Assembly (NCBI GenBank): GCA_023014335.1
Contig: JAECYW010000037.1
Location: 186,001 to 250,000, forward strand
Direction of reading: 5' to 3'
DNA: 64,000 bases
From: Galerina marginata
Lineage: Eukaryota; Basidiomycota; Agaricomycetes; Agaricales; Galerinaceae
Position 1 is the stretch's first letter; every line of letters starts with the position of its first letter. The position numbers were made by a program, and so were the translations under genes. Below are positions 47,280 through 59,506 of this stretch, in pieces. The notes under the pieces were generated by a model. It was not told where the DNA came from. It saw only the letters and a list, made by a program, of their open reading frames with translations, and made no database searches.

Positions 47280-49190
47280 TCCGATCAGAACGTCAATCCG
47301 CCCCAGAACGAAGCAAAACTCACAAAGCCGGTTGTAGGGTCATGCACAGCCGCCTCGCTTGCGGGATCCCGCTCCACTGCGCCTGCAGCATCGAGGCGGA
47401 GGATGTGGTTTTGGCGAGCTCGGCTTCGAGGTAGGATTTGTATGCGACGCGGACGGTTGGGGTTTATTGGTGCATGAGGACTTCTTCTTGCTGTGCGGGC
47501 GTGTCCTTTAGTGGGCAAATGGGCAACGGGAAGGACGAGACATACGATGACTGAGGCAAATATTTCTTGGCTGCGATTCATTCGTACATTAGCATGCAGT
47601 TCATTGTGCTTCGTTAAAGCAGAACATCATAACCAGCAGGCCGAAGTAGGAGCTTTCCACCTAAAACAACGAACAATATTAGTCATATTCATTTATATAG
47701 AATAACAGAGAAAAGCGGGGGAAACGGAAACACGCCATCGCCTGTAGACAAAAAATCCACGATAACATCCTTCCTGATCCTGACACCTAAACGCAATATC
47801 CATCGCTTTGACAGCGTTTACAATTCAAAAGGTTTATGAGACGAGAATGTAAGAAAGCCGACCTTCCGGATGAATCCCGTTAACATGTAGAACCAGCATG
47901 TTGATCATTTTCCCAATCTCCGAGCAGTATGGAGAGGACCTGGAGGCAGGAGTGGTATGTCCGATACTGCAAGACAAAGGTAGTAAGTCGGCAGGTTTGC
48001 TAATGCCTCAATCTTCGGAGAACCCATTCCTTGTTACTGTGAAATTAATGAGCTTGAAGCACCAAAAATATGGCGGCAGAGATGACTTACTCAGCGACCA
48101 AATGAACACTTCCGCCACTCGTAAAATGGGGAAGATTTTACCCCAATTAATTAGCCCCTGTCCTGGACTTCAATAATGATATCAATAAAAACAAAGCCGA
48201 CTTACTTAGCCGGAACTTCGAACTTCTCCATAACTACTCCCTGGCCCGTAAAGCTCGAATCACCATGTAGCTGCACGCACAGCACGCTGTCGCTGGCCTT
48301 GCAGCCCGCGAGGGACGACGTCTTTAGCAGCGCGAACTGCTTTGTGCGCGTTTTGCCGAGGGCTACTGGGACAACGGCCTCTGAAGAAAAATTTAGGCGG
48401 TAAGTGAGATCGAAGAGATGAAGGATTAAAGATAGAAGGGCTAACCGAGGTGATAAGGGTTAGGAAAGAGAGAAACTTTCAGTGGTTGCGGAGCGCCAGG
48501 TATATTGCGGAGAAGCGACCACAAGGCCCGCTCGTCGTCAGTGTCACTATTGACCTTTTTACAGGATCAAGCAAATCTAAATGGTTGAGCATGTCGCCCT
48601 CCGCGCCGAGCTCCGCAGGAATCTCGTATCCGTCGTTCCATCTTGTGTAACATGGTGACAGGAAGGTATTGGAGGATGTCGGTGACGACGCTGAGGCAGC
48701 CTCTATGGAGCATGTGTGGAAAATAATTAGATGTGTTGGACGGCAGCTGGATAGATTAGGGAGTTGAGTCGTGGGTATTGGATATATGGATAATGTAATG
48801 CTTACTTTGAGAGGCGGCTAAAGTATAGAGATTTAAGCGGGAGGCATCAACTCGCCGCCTTCCAACCCATACTGAACACCGTGAAGTGAAAGTCGATAAG
48901 CTTGTCAGGTGCATGCGGCTAATGTTGACCTACGTTAAGCTGCAAAAAGTTGTGGCCCTGGAATACCTAACTTCGTGCAAGGAGCTCGTGACGCGTGTTC
49001 TTCGCCTCGTAGATCTGAAAAAGAGGTGTCTTCTGGGAGGGTAGAGACCGAGATTTAAGGAGGTGGGAGAACCACAAGCATCCCGTCTCCGAAGGAGAGT
49101 GCATATCCGAACAAAAATGAGCTCCGAAAAAAGATAAAAGGCGTTTGCACGGTGGCCGTGTTTGCGCATACTTAGTGTCAACATAGCGCA
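47280..49190 (-). pseudogene. Decayed 2-oxoglutarate dehydrogenase-type E1 gene (DHTKD1/OGDH-like)
   Basis: The E1 subunit is the thiamine-diphosphate decarboxylase of the mitochondrial 2-oxoacid dehydrogenase complex. On the minus strand, fragments occur in the correct order but in different frames: MRKHGHRAN (about 49,160); GYEIPAELGAEGDMLNHL (48,580-48,640); PVALGKTRTKQFALLKTSSL and VLCVQLHGDSSFTGQGVVM (48,230-48,390); PHFTSGGSVHLV (near 48,110); TTPASRSSPYCSEIGKMINM (47,898-47,960); AMDIAFR (near 47,800); and SYLEAELAKTTSSASMLQAQ (near 47,400). Several intron-like GT-AG segments remain between them. Frame changes, internal gaps and the missing C-terminal transketolase half mean it cannot encode the enzyme. 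DHTKD1-like versus OGDH-like cannot be decided by eye. Confidence 0.7.
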
Positions 49191-49343
49191 GGACGGAGCG
49201 GGTTTGCAGCCGTGTGGTCGGGGTTTGCGGAAACCAAAGGACCCGCCGTGGTAGGTACGACGATGCCCCTCCTGGGTTCAAGCAGCCATTGTGCGGTCCA
49301 AACCCCAGAGGCAAAACACGTTAATGTTAGATAAGCTTGCCAC

Positions 49344-50445
49344 TCATAGTTGAGTACTGCCGATGACGACGAGCACTGTCCATGAGATCCGTTCGCGTTG
49401 AACAGTTCTGAGTGCTGATTGCAAAGACCAAGTTAACGGGTATGCCGATGAAGAATGGAAATAATAGATACCTAGAATACGCACTTGAAGAGAGAACAGC
49501 CTAAGGTGCTGTACCTTGTTGAATGAATCATAGTTGGGTAAGCGTCGTCGTCGTCGTGGATCGTCGTCGTGGACCGTCGTACTCAAGAGCGGCGAAGTGG
49601 CTGAGCAGTAAGTAAGAAAACAAAGTGAGCTTCGAAAGATCGTCGCCAAAGAATCTGGAAAAGAACGAACAACAACCACCATCATCAAAATCTTGAAAAT
49701 CGTTTTTGGCTGCATTTCCTCGGGAGGCTGAACCTCTGGTGCCGTCTCAATGGGCTAAAAAGACGTGTACAATGAGAATCAGTGAGACTCGTAGGGATAG
49801 AGGAGAGATGGGTACCTTGGATGACGGAAAAAGTGCGTCTGCGAAAAGCAAGCTAAAAGCAGTGGCAGTTCGAGGGCCCATTCCTTTGATCTGTCAGATT
49901 TGTTGGGCCAGCATGGATCTCAGAGGGCGACAAAAATTGGCAGCATCGGAATGGCCTTAGGCATCGAGCTCAGATTGTCGGAGGACGTTCCGGTAGTCGA
50001 GATTCCGACCCTGCGAACCCGTCACTGGCAGGCGTTGTATCATGTGATGTCAACGTCCGTTTTCTAAGTTTGCTCGCCTTCGTTTGGCCTTCGTATTCTA
50101 CAATTCTACTCACATGATTAAATGTGCAGGTTGACACTGCCATAATGTTAATGGTCAGGCGACGGACATCGAGCACCAGCGTCGAGTTCAATGGAGAAGT
50201 TCAGATTGATATACGAAAGCAGCAATAATTAAGCCACTCTGCGGCATGCACTCATAGTGGTAGGAAAAGCAGGAGGGAGGTTTAGACAATCAATATTGCT
50301 CTGGATAACAGGGATTTTTAGTTGATGCATGGAGAACCGTGATCACCTCCCACTAGATTTAACCGTTTGTTCCTGCCTGATGCCTTTGTTCAACAATGTC
50401 CACAAGTTTACAATCTGGCAAACAAATTTAAGAACATTCATTCCC
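49344..50445. other. Unresolved region; hydrophobic minus-strand frame
   Basis: A minus-strand frame at 49,344-49,715 begins MQPKTIFKILMMVVVVRSF and has an Arg-rich stretch; it could be an upstream exon (organelle presequence) of the decayed E1 gene or chance. A (TCG)n-type tract lies at about 49,544-49,570. No further gene is supported up to the FKBP stop. Confidence 0.3.
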
Positions 50446-51503
50446 TTAAAGAGAATGACGCGCCATATCCAGGATGTGCTCACCGAAGATGATATAGGAT
50501 CCTTCGGGGACAACATCGTGATTCGCTCCTGGACCCAGGTCCGGCGGAATGCAAATCCGACGAGACTCTCCCACACGCATGCCCGTGACACCTTGAGATA
50601 CACCTAGCGCCAATTCAGTCCACCATTGAGATAAAGTCAAGAAAACCATACCTTCAGGGACTTCAGAACCTCCCACCGTAAATGAGAACTTCCGCGTATA
50701 TAAGGTTAGAAAGATACGGTGGATCGCTATGGACCAATCTTACCGGATCACCAGCGACATTTTGATCATAAATCTGTCCCACTGAGCTCCCAATCTTGGC
50801 TTCGTATCGAATGGCGACTCGGTCTCCAGGTTGTGCATATCTGCTGTTAAGCTTGCCACACTTATTGGTCAATGTCCAGACATAATTGTGTTTACCGACG
50901 ACCGGTTCTTTAGGGGGGCGATTATGGCTTTGGGTCACTTGTTTCGGGGGTTCTTTCACCCGATGCGTATCTTTAGCCACTTCTTCTTGAACTGTCAAAA
51001 ATTTGGGCGTTTCTGAGTCGACGGGCTGATTGAAAGTAGGACTGGGAACATAATGCCCAATCAAATGGACACAGCTGAAAAAATTAAACACGATCCAACA
51101 AAACTGGCTGAAGGATACGAACTTTTTGCCAACCACCTCGATTTCGCATTCTGAATTAGGAGGTAGGGTAATATTAAGCAGGGAATGGTTGGTCTGAAAA
51201 CATTTTTAAACATTAAATTGAATCGAGCATTAATATTGGGATAACTACTCACTTTCCCGTGTGTCAGGGTGCAAAGTGTTGCAGTCGACTTCTCGCCGTC
51301 GCAAGAGATGTAGTGAATGAGAACCCACGATTCTCCTCCTGGTTCTCGTACGAATCGGTCAAACGAGACATGGGTGACTGCTAAAGGAGCTGTCGGAACG
51401 AGTTTTGTGGCTCTGCCGCCTTCCAAAAAAATGGTCCTACAACAAGTACTTATGAACAAAACAAATGTTGGATGGATGGATGAACTTACCAAAAGTCTGT
51501 CAT
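50446..51503 (-). CDS. NPL-FKBP peptidyl-prolyl isomerase (FKBP39-like)
   Basis: Six exons on the minus strand: 51490-51503, 51253-51436, 51123-51193, 50744-51074, 50652-50688 and 50446-50603; 795 bases, 264 residues, every phase consistent. Such proteins join a nucleoplasmin-like domain, acting as a histone chaperone in the nucleus, to an FK506-binding isomerase domain. NPL part: MTDFWTIFLEGG, APLAVTHVSFD, TLCTLTHGKTNHSLLNITLP, VHLIGHYVPSP. Linker: KDTHRVKEPPKQVTQSH. FKBP part: GDRVAIRYEAKIG, FSFTVGGSEVPEGVSQGVTG, MRVGESRRICIPPDLG, VPEGSYIIFGEHIL. The linker is shorter and less acidic/lysine-rich than in typical yeast Fpr3/4, and some active-site residues are changed (VTGMRVGES for the usual W or GG context), so isomerase activity may be weak. 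The short 14-base first exon fixes the start. Confidence 0.75.
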
Positions 51504-52327
51504 GGACAGGTATTCGTCTGGCCGACGATAGGAGAACCGAGTAGTCGAATAGCCCCCTTTTAACTTCAATCTCAATGACCGGTCATCACGAAGCCCAACG
51601 ATAGCTTTAAAACCTCGACAAGGAACAACAATGGGCGACCTTGACCAGCATGAGCGGTCGCTGTAGCTACCATTGAATAAAGGGAAATGGTCACTGGTTG
51701 TTTGATTGGGGGGATGGATGAATGGCCCATAAGCGCGTCCAAAAGCTGTGAATAGAAAATAACAATGAAGACCTGTGGCTGGTTCCACTTCGGCGCCAAG
51801 GTTTTCACACAAACGCGGTTGCACCGCGACGATATCCAGATATCAAAGCAGCCGCCTCGATATTTATGTATTCCTCTGTAACGGCAGCAAGCCTAAATCA
51901 AAGTGGAAGCGGAGAAAAAGATAGAGGAAATTGACCATCGCTCGTACAAACACGTGTACACGAAAGCTGGGGATAAATTTAGGTTCCGCGTCTGACCGGT
52001 CTGACCTTTGAGATGGCTTTGTTTGATCCAGCTTGATCACATAAAGCCACTGATCATGATCATCACAAATCCTCCAAGAAGTTGCCAAGAAGAACATCTT
52101 TGTTACACCTAAATGTATTCGACAATCTTGGTGCGCATCGTTGGATCTTAATTCTTTTCTTTGTTGAGCCATGGATTTCCCCGAATGTGTCTTTAAATTT
52201 AGCGCTTTTGTGCATTAGGATTATCTCGTCACTCCGAATGTGTGGAAGTGGCGTCGCAACTGCACCTTTTATATGATGTGCGTGCCAATTTCTCTTCCCC
52301 GACTTCCTAGTCTCATTCCATACCAAC
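51504..52327. other. Intergenic between divergent genes
   Basis: About 820 bases between the NPL-FKBP start and the DUF262-like start; the two genes diverge from it, so it should hold both promoters. A minus-strand frame at 51,486-51,824 overlaps the first FKBP exon but shows no homology and is not needed. Confidence 0.35.
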
Positions 52328-53210
52328 ATGGAAAATCTAGAAGGTGGCTCACTTTCTGAACCCCCTCATATCCGGCCTTATCTCAAGCAACCGCGGCTAA
52401 CTAGTTATACTGCAGAGTTTCTCCTTGGTGCCAAATTCTTCATAACGAACATCAATTATCTTCTGACCTGTTATATCATTCTCATAATTAGACATGGTCG
52501 AACAGGAGAAGCTCGAGTTTTTCGGGAAAATCAAAGTTATCTGGTCCACAGAAACCCAAGAGTCTTTCGTTGATGATCTGTTCAATAATTTGGCCATAAC
52601 CCCTGTGGTATTCGGTGAGTGTTAGGACAAGTCTATGGTCTGCGCTTTAGCACCGTCCCAGACCTTACTCCTCTCCCCCAGCAGTGACCCAGCTCGATGA
52701 CGGAACAGAGGTCCGTTATTGTATTGATGGCCGTCAGCGTCTGCTGGCTCTCCGAAGGTATGCGTTGACATTATCTTATTCTTTTTTTTCGATGATGTTT
52801 AATTATCATCAGATTTTTCAATGGCATGGTTCGCTACCTGTTTTGATATTCTGTGTCCACGTACTGACCTCTGAACCATCTTGGAATATCTTCTACATGG
52901 TGCAGATTTCCCGTACGTTTCGTTCTTACTTCTTGACAGATACTCATGCTGATTGAAGCTTGATGAATAATCCTAAGATAAGAACTGGTAAGCACTCTTC
53001 CTCTGTTGCTCAAGTGATGGTGATCAATGCTTGAATTATTCTAGCTTCACAGAAACGGAGAGATGGTTTTATCAACCTTCACGCAACGCGTGCCCCAACT
53101 GCGGGCCAAGTCTAGCAGCAACTAGAATAGCCAAGAGCTTCAAAAATATGCGTCTTCCTTGTATCGAATACTACGATCCAAGTGACAGTCAAATACAAGA
53201 GATATACAAG
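52328..53210 (+). pseudogene. DUF262-type (DGQQR motif, ParB-like fold) gene, 3'-truncated
   Basis: Exons 52328-52427, 52492-52614 and 52682-52757 splice cleanly to give LKQPRLTSYTAEFLL, WSTETQESFVDDLFNNLAIT, VVFAVTQLDDGTEVRYCIDG and GRQRLLALRR. This is the N-terminal DUF262 core (Asp-Gly-x-Gln-Arg motif, nucleotide-cleaving fold shared with ParB/GmrS), found in many fungal nuclear proteins. An exon fragment after 52813 reads FFNGMVRYL. A further exon at 53045-53210 gives SFTETERWFYQPSRNACPNC and LPCIEYYDPSDSQIQEIYK, similar in place to the middle of such proteins. The exons between are unclear and the rest of the domain is missing, so it is probably a truncated, decaying copy. Confidence 0.55.
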
Positions 53211-53949
53211 GTATGGCTTAGTAGCCTGTCACAAGATAATATCGGCTAAACCAGAATATCCCAATGACAGCGTATTCAAGCGTTCGACTCGTAGTCTATT
53301 CCTTTCTGAGGCTTTTGTGATGAGGGTGTTTAATCATAATATTAAATCAGTACTATATATCAGAGTCAATGTGTCGACTGAAGGAAAGTAATAATCTAAC
53401 CACTAATGAGATCAGACCAACGTTGCCCAGAATAAGGTGGGAATACGGACCCGTAACCTGGGGTCACTGCTATAGTCTTTGTCCACCCTTGTGACTGACA
53501 CACAAACTATAAGTCCGGAACTCAATTAGACGATAGGAAACGGGCGTACACTTAGAAACTTTGAATTGGTGCACAGCTGTACGTGTTACGGACGCCGACA
53601 GCCTCGGTCGCGTCGATCTCGTGCCCCGTTGAGCAATTTCATCAGTAGTTATGAGAATTGAAGATGAACTTCTCATCTTCAAGGTCCTATTGATGCTCTA
53701 CCCATAATGTCAGGATGGAGTTGCTGTCCTCGTGGAGGTAATTGTAGCGGTCATTCGTAGTCCTCAAACTCCCGCACGCGTCATATCCGCCAGTGGTTAG
53801 ACCAGAGGCATCAACTTGCAGTAGCCTCTGAATCTTTTTTTTACGGGCCACTAGTGTCTTCCGGGGCTTTGAAGTTGATGGCTAGATATCAGGAAATCAA
53901 CTCAAAGATCTCGATCAAAGACTATGACTCACAGGTGGAAAATCAGTAA
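53211..53949. other. Intergenic, no supported gene
   Basis: About 740 bases following the truncated DUF262-like gene; no homologous continuation is seen. Confidence 0.4.
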
Positions 53950-54230
53950 CATCCTGAGATTTAGGAAGACTTTCAGCGGATGCGCAACACTGGGTATGGT
54001 AAAACGGAGAAGCGACTACAACGCCCGCTCGTCAGCATCATTGTCGACCTTTTCGTAGGACTGGATAAACCCAAACGGCTGAGCATGTTACCCCCTGCCC
54101 CGAGCACTTTAGGAGCTTCATATCCGCCTTTGATCTTGCGAAACACGACGGTGGGCCAGTACTCGAGGATGTCGGTGAGGAGGCTGAGGCAATTTCTGCG
54201 GGGCGTGGCTGTAAACGGATATATATGAAG
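53950..54230 (-). pseudogene. Second fragment of the E1-type pseudogene
   Basis: On the minus strand this fragment reads LSLLTDILEYWPTVVFRKIK followed by GGYEAPKVLGAGGNMLSRLG, in one frame, and is similar to 48,450-48,720 in both sequence and order (shared GAGGATGTCGGTGA, GGCTGAGGCA and AAACGGCTGAGCATG-like runs). It covers only the segment equivalent to the G-x-EIPAELGAEGDMLSHL region of 2-oxoacid dehydrogenase E1. It is an isolated, partial copy without the rest of the enzyme. Confidence 0.6.
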
Positions 54231-55041
54231 TGAGAGGCTGGAGATGGAACGAACCGGGCATGGAAGCTGGGGGGAGAGAAGTTATGGTCAATTGGAAAGT
54301 TAAGGGACAACAGTGGAAAAACTTACCCAGTATTCAATATTCAATATTTAGGGCCGCCGTAGGGGTAGTTTTCTTCCAGCAGCTAAATTGAAAGCTCGTG
54401 TCGAAGTCGGTCTCGCCTGGTAAAGGCCATAAAGTTCAGAGGTAGAGAGGCCGAGAATCCCTTCAACTACGTGGGAGGTAGATGGTCCTGGAGAGGTGAA
54501 AATGACGCGAAGCAAGAAAACTTGGACGATCGTCGTCAAGAACATGGGGGATAGTGGGTCCCGGTCAAGTTCGGGGTAGGCTTTCTTCGAGTCTTCGACA
54601 AGGCATGCATGAGTTCCGGGGTCCTGTCAGGCTGTCAAGACCAACATGACGTTATGATTTTTTCGCGATTCCGTATATCTCTGAAAAGAGCTGTAACTTT
54701 CATGGAGTACGGTGCGATAAGAAACGACGAGTTCGACGAGCAAGGAAGGATGGACGGATGGCGTGAACGAGGGACACAAGGGGAACAACGTGGTTGACCG
54801 GATGACAGTTCGATTTGACTTGCCGACGAAGGCACGGACGACTAAAAATAGAAAGCGGCGTTTGCGGGCTCGTTGCCTGGCCAATTTTTGACCGGTCCGA
54901 GATTAATAATAGAACGAGTCCTATTTATAGGACTCATTATTTACTATTGGCATGGGAAAAAGATGCTTTTAACGCCACGATGAACATGAAGTAGCATACC
55001 GAATTTGACATATGTTACGAGAAGTGGGGTTCCATTCATCT
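54231..55041. other. Intergenic with a short hairpin
   Basis: No supported gene. Near 54,915-54,936, GAGTCCTATTTATAGGACTC forms an 8-bp stem with a 4-base loop, flanked by partly symmetric AATAAT sequence, 105 bases from the end of the right arm. Confidence 0.4.
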
Positions 55042-57808
55042 ATTGACCACTTCCCACCCCGCTAGGACATGGACGCAAATCAATACAATGGAAGTTAATT
55101 AACTGTTGGAGATGCACGCGTGCACGTGGATAAGAACGTTCAATTAACACGGGGAAGTGGATAGTAGTTCTCTCGACCACGAGGAAGTGAAGAGTCGTCA
55201 TGGGGCAGCGGCGGCGTTGCAACACTCGATACTCTTGCGTACCTCTCCGACAAACTGGATTGAAAGATAGGGTTAGAAAGCATATGTGATTAAGACGGAA
55301 GAGATGCTCACCGAAGGATATCAGGGGAAAAATATGGTTCTACTGGCGGTTTCATATTCAACATCTCTCGTTGCAAATCGTCCAAAGTCGCCAAGAATGC
55401 CGGGTTGTAAAAGTTGCTGGGTAGGTTTCTCGGAGCTTCCGAATGATCGACTCGGTTTGCAGTCGTTCGAATCCGGGGCAGGGCGCCGCGTTTCAACCTA
55501 TGAATCTCCGTGAATCTTGTCGACATGTGCAATCGGTCAAGGACCCTAAACCAATAATGAAGAGAAGGATGACGCCAAAACGGCTGCACAACTATGTATC
55601 GTTGTTTTCCCCTGTCATGCGATGTTTCATCTCCACTACAAATTTCCAACGGGAGGGTTTTCAAAAGAGCGAGACTGGCTTTCATGGACTTATCCATGGA
55701 ATAACTAGAACATGCATTCACTCGACGCTCCATCAACTAAAGAAAGGACAACAGAAATATTGAGCTTTATGACAATGCCATTCATAGTAGGAAAAAACTC
55801 ACCACACGCCGTCTCATATCACGGGCTTTCCGGCTTTCATCATCGAGCCGCGTTTGAGGCACTTCTTCTTCAAGGCTTTCGCAGAGACGTAAGCGTAAAG
55901 TCTTCAAATGTACAAGGAACCGAGCTGCGATCTCCTTTTTGGACAGGTCTTCACCGTATCGTCCAGTCGCCAAAAAGTGGCTCGCGAACACTTCTGCCAA
56001 ACGTTTATTCCACCGAGATCGTGTGGAAGTAAGATCAATTTTGAACGACTGGATTGACGGACCATGTTTCGGATGTTTGGTACTTTCGAAGATTTCTAGT
56101 TCATTGGCATTGGCAAAAACAACGTCGTAGGGCTCGTTCGTCACGGGATTGACGACCCCAACTCTCGTGAGTATTCGCGCATGATCGCGGATATCTCCCT
56201 GTTGAATGTGTCAGAAACAGTGAGGGGGCGAGAGAACAATGATGAACCCAACTTGCAAACGTAATAATTCGGCAGGTCTGTGCTTTTTTTCGTACCTTCG
56301 GAGATCATCGGGGCCAGTGTCATCCTGCAGCTCCAATGTTTAGCAATGGACTTGTTTGCGGTTCAGAAAACATACAGATACCGACTGTCTACGCCCTGCG
56401 CGTCGCTTGAATAGAACAATGAGTGAAAAGAAAATATAGTGAGAAAAAAAGCTCACTTTTACGCTCGTCCGTCTATGGGACGTATTCGAGACTTGACTGG
56501 CGTCGGACTCATCACTGACTTCACCAGTGAAAAGCTCGGTTTCCTGAGATCAATTCAGCACCGAAAGGAGTCGAAGCGGCAGGCCATATACCTCATTGTT
56601 CCAAAACCTCTTCTTGCGGTTTTGAAAGGGTGTCGAGGTCTACAGAATTTAGTAATAATCGGTCGGTTTGACAATTAATCAAATTCTACGTACGAAAACC
56701 TCCCGATGTTTTCCGTGCCCCTTCTGATTCTTTCCTGACCTCGACCTGTTCTAAAATTTTATATCAGCAAACCCCAAGAGCATGGGACCATGAGCTTCTT
56801 GTTTGGAACTTTTATCTTACGGTGATTTCCCAAGGTGAAGTTTCCTATTGATAGATATGAGTGTGGACATATTAGTCGGAGAAATAAGGTGACTAACAGT
56901 TGAAGAAAGGTCGTCGAACCCTCTGGGTTCCTTCACATAATTTGCTTAGTATCTGCCTAGCTCTCGAACATATCAAATACAGATATAGGACTGACTGGAA
57001 CTGGTTCTGCATTCTGCCAAGTGGTACTGGCTCCTGACTGTTGGATCGTAAGCATACCAGGAAATTGAAAAACGCCTTGAAAGATGACACTTGACTTCGA
57101 CGTCTTCTGCCGTAAAACCGAGCCAATCAGTATTTTCGTTCGCCTGATTTATACCAATCGTTGACTGGTACAGAGATGTGGGGGTCAGCCAATGACCTGG
57201 ATAAACGGCGACAGACCTGAGAAAAGCGGGGTGCGTTTGGTATCTGGATCGTTAAAAACTCAAATTCAGTAGAGAAAGCAGTACGTTGACGAAAAATCAT
57301 ACCATTCCAGAAGAATCCAGGAACCCAGCTGACGTCGCTGGAAATCGTGAAAAAGAGGGCTGCCAGTCCATGTTCTCATCCTACGAACATTAATAAAAGA
57401 AAGCACGAGTGAAGTAGGGATTGTACCTTATCAGAAAACCCGCTCCAAAGACCTTCGGTTTCCTCTTTTCGTTCTGCAGTAGAGCCAATCTAATCGCCAA
57501 GTGGTGTAAGAGGGGGAGGTGACAGACAAGGAAACCAGAACGAACGCTGATTGAAGAAACCTGCCAACCTAGGGAGGGGCTTGTCTGTCTAGTACGTGAA
57601 TAAATGGCAAACACACAGCAATGAAGAGACTTAACGTGAAAGCCATTCCATTGAGATGTTTCTTCGGTTCCAGCCTACAATCGAGAAGGTAAGGGATATT
57701 CATCATTGTAGAGTGGCCAATGACATACCATGAAGGATGGCAAGGAAGAGAGCCGTGTCAGGCTATGTTGGGAGATGGAGATGGGCTTATATATGGGAGG
57801 AAACGGTC
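55042..57808 (-). repeat. Right arm of the inverted duplication, proximal part
   Basis: Reverse complement of 36,736-39,496 (coordinate sum 94,544). Substitutions noticed are few, such as those changing SATNFQW to STTNFQR and RTTK to RTTE in one frame, plus a 6-base indel near 55,115-55,130. It ends at ATTGAC (55,042). Confidence 0.93.
55140..57731 (-). CDS. Mini-exon gene family member B', mirror copy
   Basis: Exact mirror of the gene at 36,813-39,404, with the same start, exons and stop (39,404 maps to 55,140; 36,813 to 57,731). The reading frames of the resolved exons are unbroken. The important difference is upstream: the TATA box (57,786-57,793) and 55-base leader remain, but everything beyond 57,808 has been replaced by the inserted 5-kb element, so the original upstream regulatory sequence now lies more than 5 kb away (from 62,822). 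It may be silent or driven by the element. Function unknown, as for gene B. Confidence 0.6.
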
Positions 57809-58943
57809 CACCTATGGATGCTACCTTGATATATGAACCTATGCCAGTTGCCTAAAACTCTGATATATCCAGCTTGCCAACTGCCTAGCTTCCGCTTTAG
57901 GAAGGATCTTATAAATCATCCTGTAGGGTGCCGGAAATGCCGGGGAAGGCTAGGGAGCTCTCTCTGGGGGCGGGTAGGGTGTTGTAGATGCCGGGGATGC
58001 CGGGATAGAGGGCGGGGAAGGAGTAGAATTAGTGTAGGATGGCGGGAATGTACAAACACGGAACAAACAAAGCAGGAGAATGGCCCCGGGGCGGTATTTT
58101 TGTTCCTGGGCGGGAAATAGGCGCTTTCGAGCCACAAAAAATTATGCAATAGGATTAGATATATTATTGACGCCCTATTCACCTTTTTGCGCGCCTCAAT
58201 CCGTGCGGGATTGGATGGATTAGCGCTCGAGCATTTGGATGACGTCTATATTTAGATTGCGATAATTCTCAATGCGGTAGCTATCTCCGGAACATTTGAT
58301 GGGCTCGTTTTTCCATCATTTTCCCCTCCCCTCCCGCACCATTGCTGTATCCTTTGAATAAATTATCTAGTTGCATTCCCCTCGAGAATGCGAATCCACC
58401 AATATCAATTTTGTAGCCTAAAACTCACAGGAAGAGGGCGGATGAATGGCATGTATTTTCAACCACCTTCCTTATTCGGAACACGGCTACCTGGGTGGAC
58501 CAAAAATGAGAGAATAAAATGTATTATATTTTGCAGCTAGCTACGATAAATGTACTACGGCTACATTGTACCACTATTTCCCTCGCTCTCAGATACTCTA
58601 TCTGCGTCCCCCTTCCCTGTCTAAACGCGACCAGCGATGGTGTGTGCGGTGGGTGCTCGTGTGGACCTGTGGGCCGCGGGCAGTAGCCGCGGTTGCTGGT
58701 GCTGCGGCTGCTCAACCTCTTAGCTCTCGCCCATACCACATCCCAGTGACAGCACCAGCACATAGGTGTCGTCCGATCGTGGCCTCGTCTCGGATGCGAC
58801 GGTCGTGCGTTCGGGATCTGGAAAGGTGGTTTGGGCAGATAGACAGGTGGCGGTTAACGAGGACGAGCACCCAACGTGCTATAAGCTGGAAGAAGGAGGA
58901 GCAAGGGGAGCGTGAGGCGGTGTACAAAGCAGCTGGGCTTCCG

Positions 58944-58973
58944 ACGAACGCGAACAGCGACGTCCGCGTTCGT
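58944..58973. repeat. Hairpin, 9-bp stem
   Basis: ACGAACGCG, 12-base loop, CGCGTTCGT. Confidence 0.5.
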
Positions 58974-59479
58974 TTCCTCATCGTAAGCGCGGCGAGCGGC
59001 GAGTAGGGAGGTGTGAGCTGCGACGGGCAGAGTGGGGGCGAGTGGACGAATGTCGGGAGCCAGCCACCCGGGCCAGGAACAGTGCCTGAACGGTTCGAGA
59101 GATGAGGGTAGAAGGCACGAAACATTGTTCTGTTGCCTCCATGCCATCTCACCCTCGTCGTTACATCCCAGCAGAGCAGCAGCAGTAGCTCCACGGATCC
59201 TCGCCATTGTATTCACAGTAGCATGGTTGCTGCTGCCGCCGCCGACTTCTGGGTTATCTTAGAGGGTAGCAGTGCTCGTACTGCTGCTCTTCGTGCTGGT
59301 CCGGAAGGCTTCGTATGGCGGCGCAACGCGAAGACGGGGTTGCGAGGCAGTGCCTCGGGCAGATCGTTGTTAGCATTGGGGACCAAGAAGGCGGCGGCGG
59401 CGGCGGCGGCGGCGCTTGGAACCAGTAACGACCTATCGCAGGGCATATGAGCGAAGGTTGGGTGCAGTAAGGAGAATGT

Positions 59480-59506
59480 GAGATGAGTCGAAATACGACT
59501 CATCTC
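59480..59506. repeat. Hairpin, 11-bp stem
   Basis: GAGATGAGTCG, loop AAATA, CGACTCATCTC; a perfect stem. Confidence 0.65.

Noticed and set aside
51486..51824. Longer upstream start for the NPL-FKBP gene
   Set aside because: The 14-base exon starting MTDFW splices in phase into the NPL domain, whereas the upstream frame has no homology.
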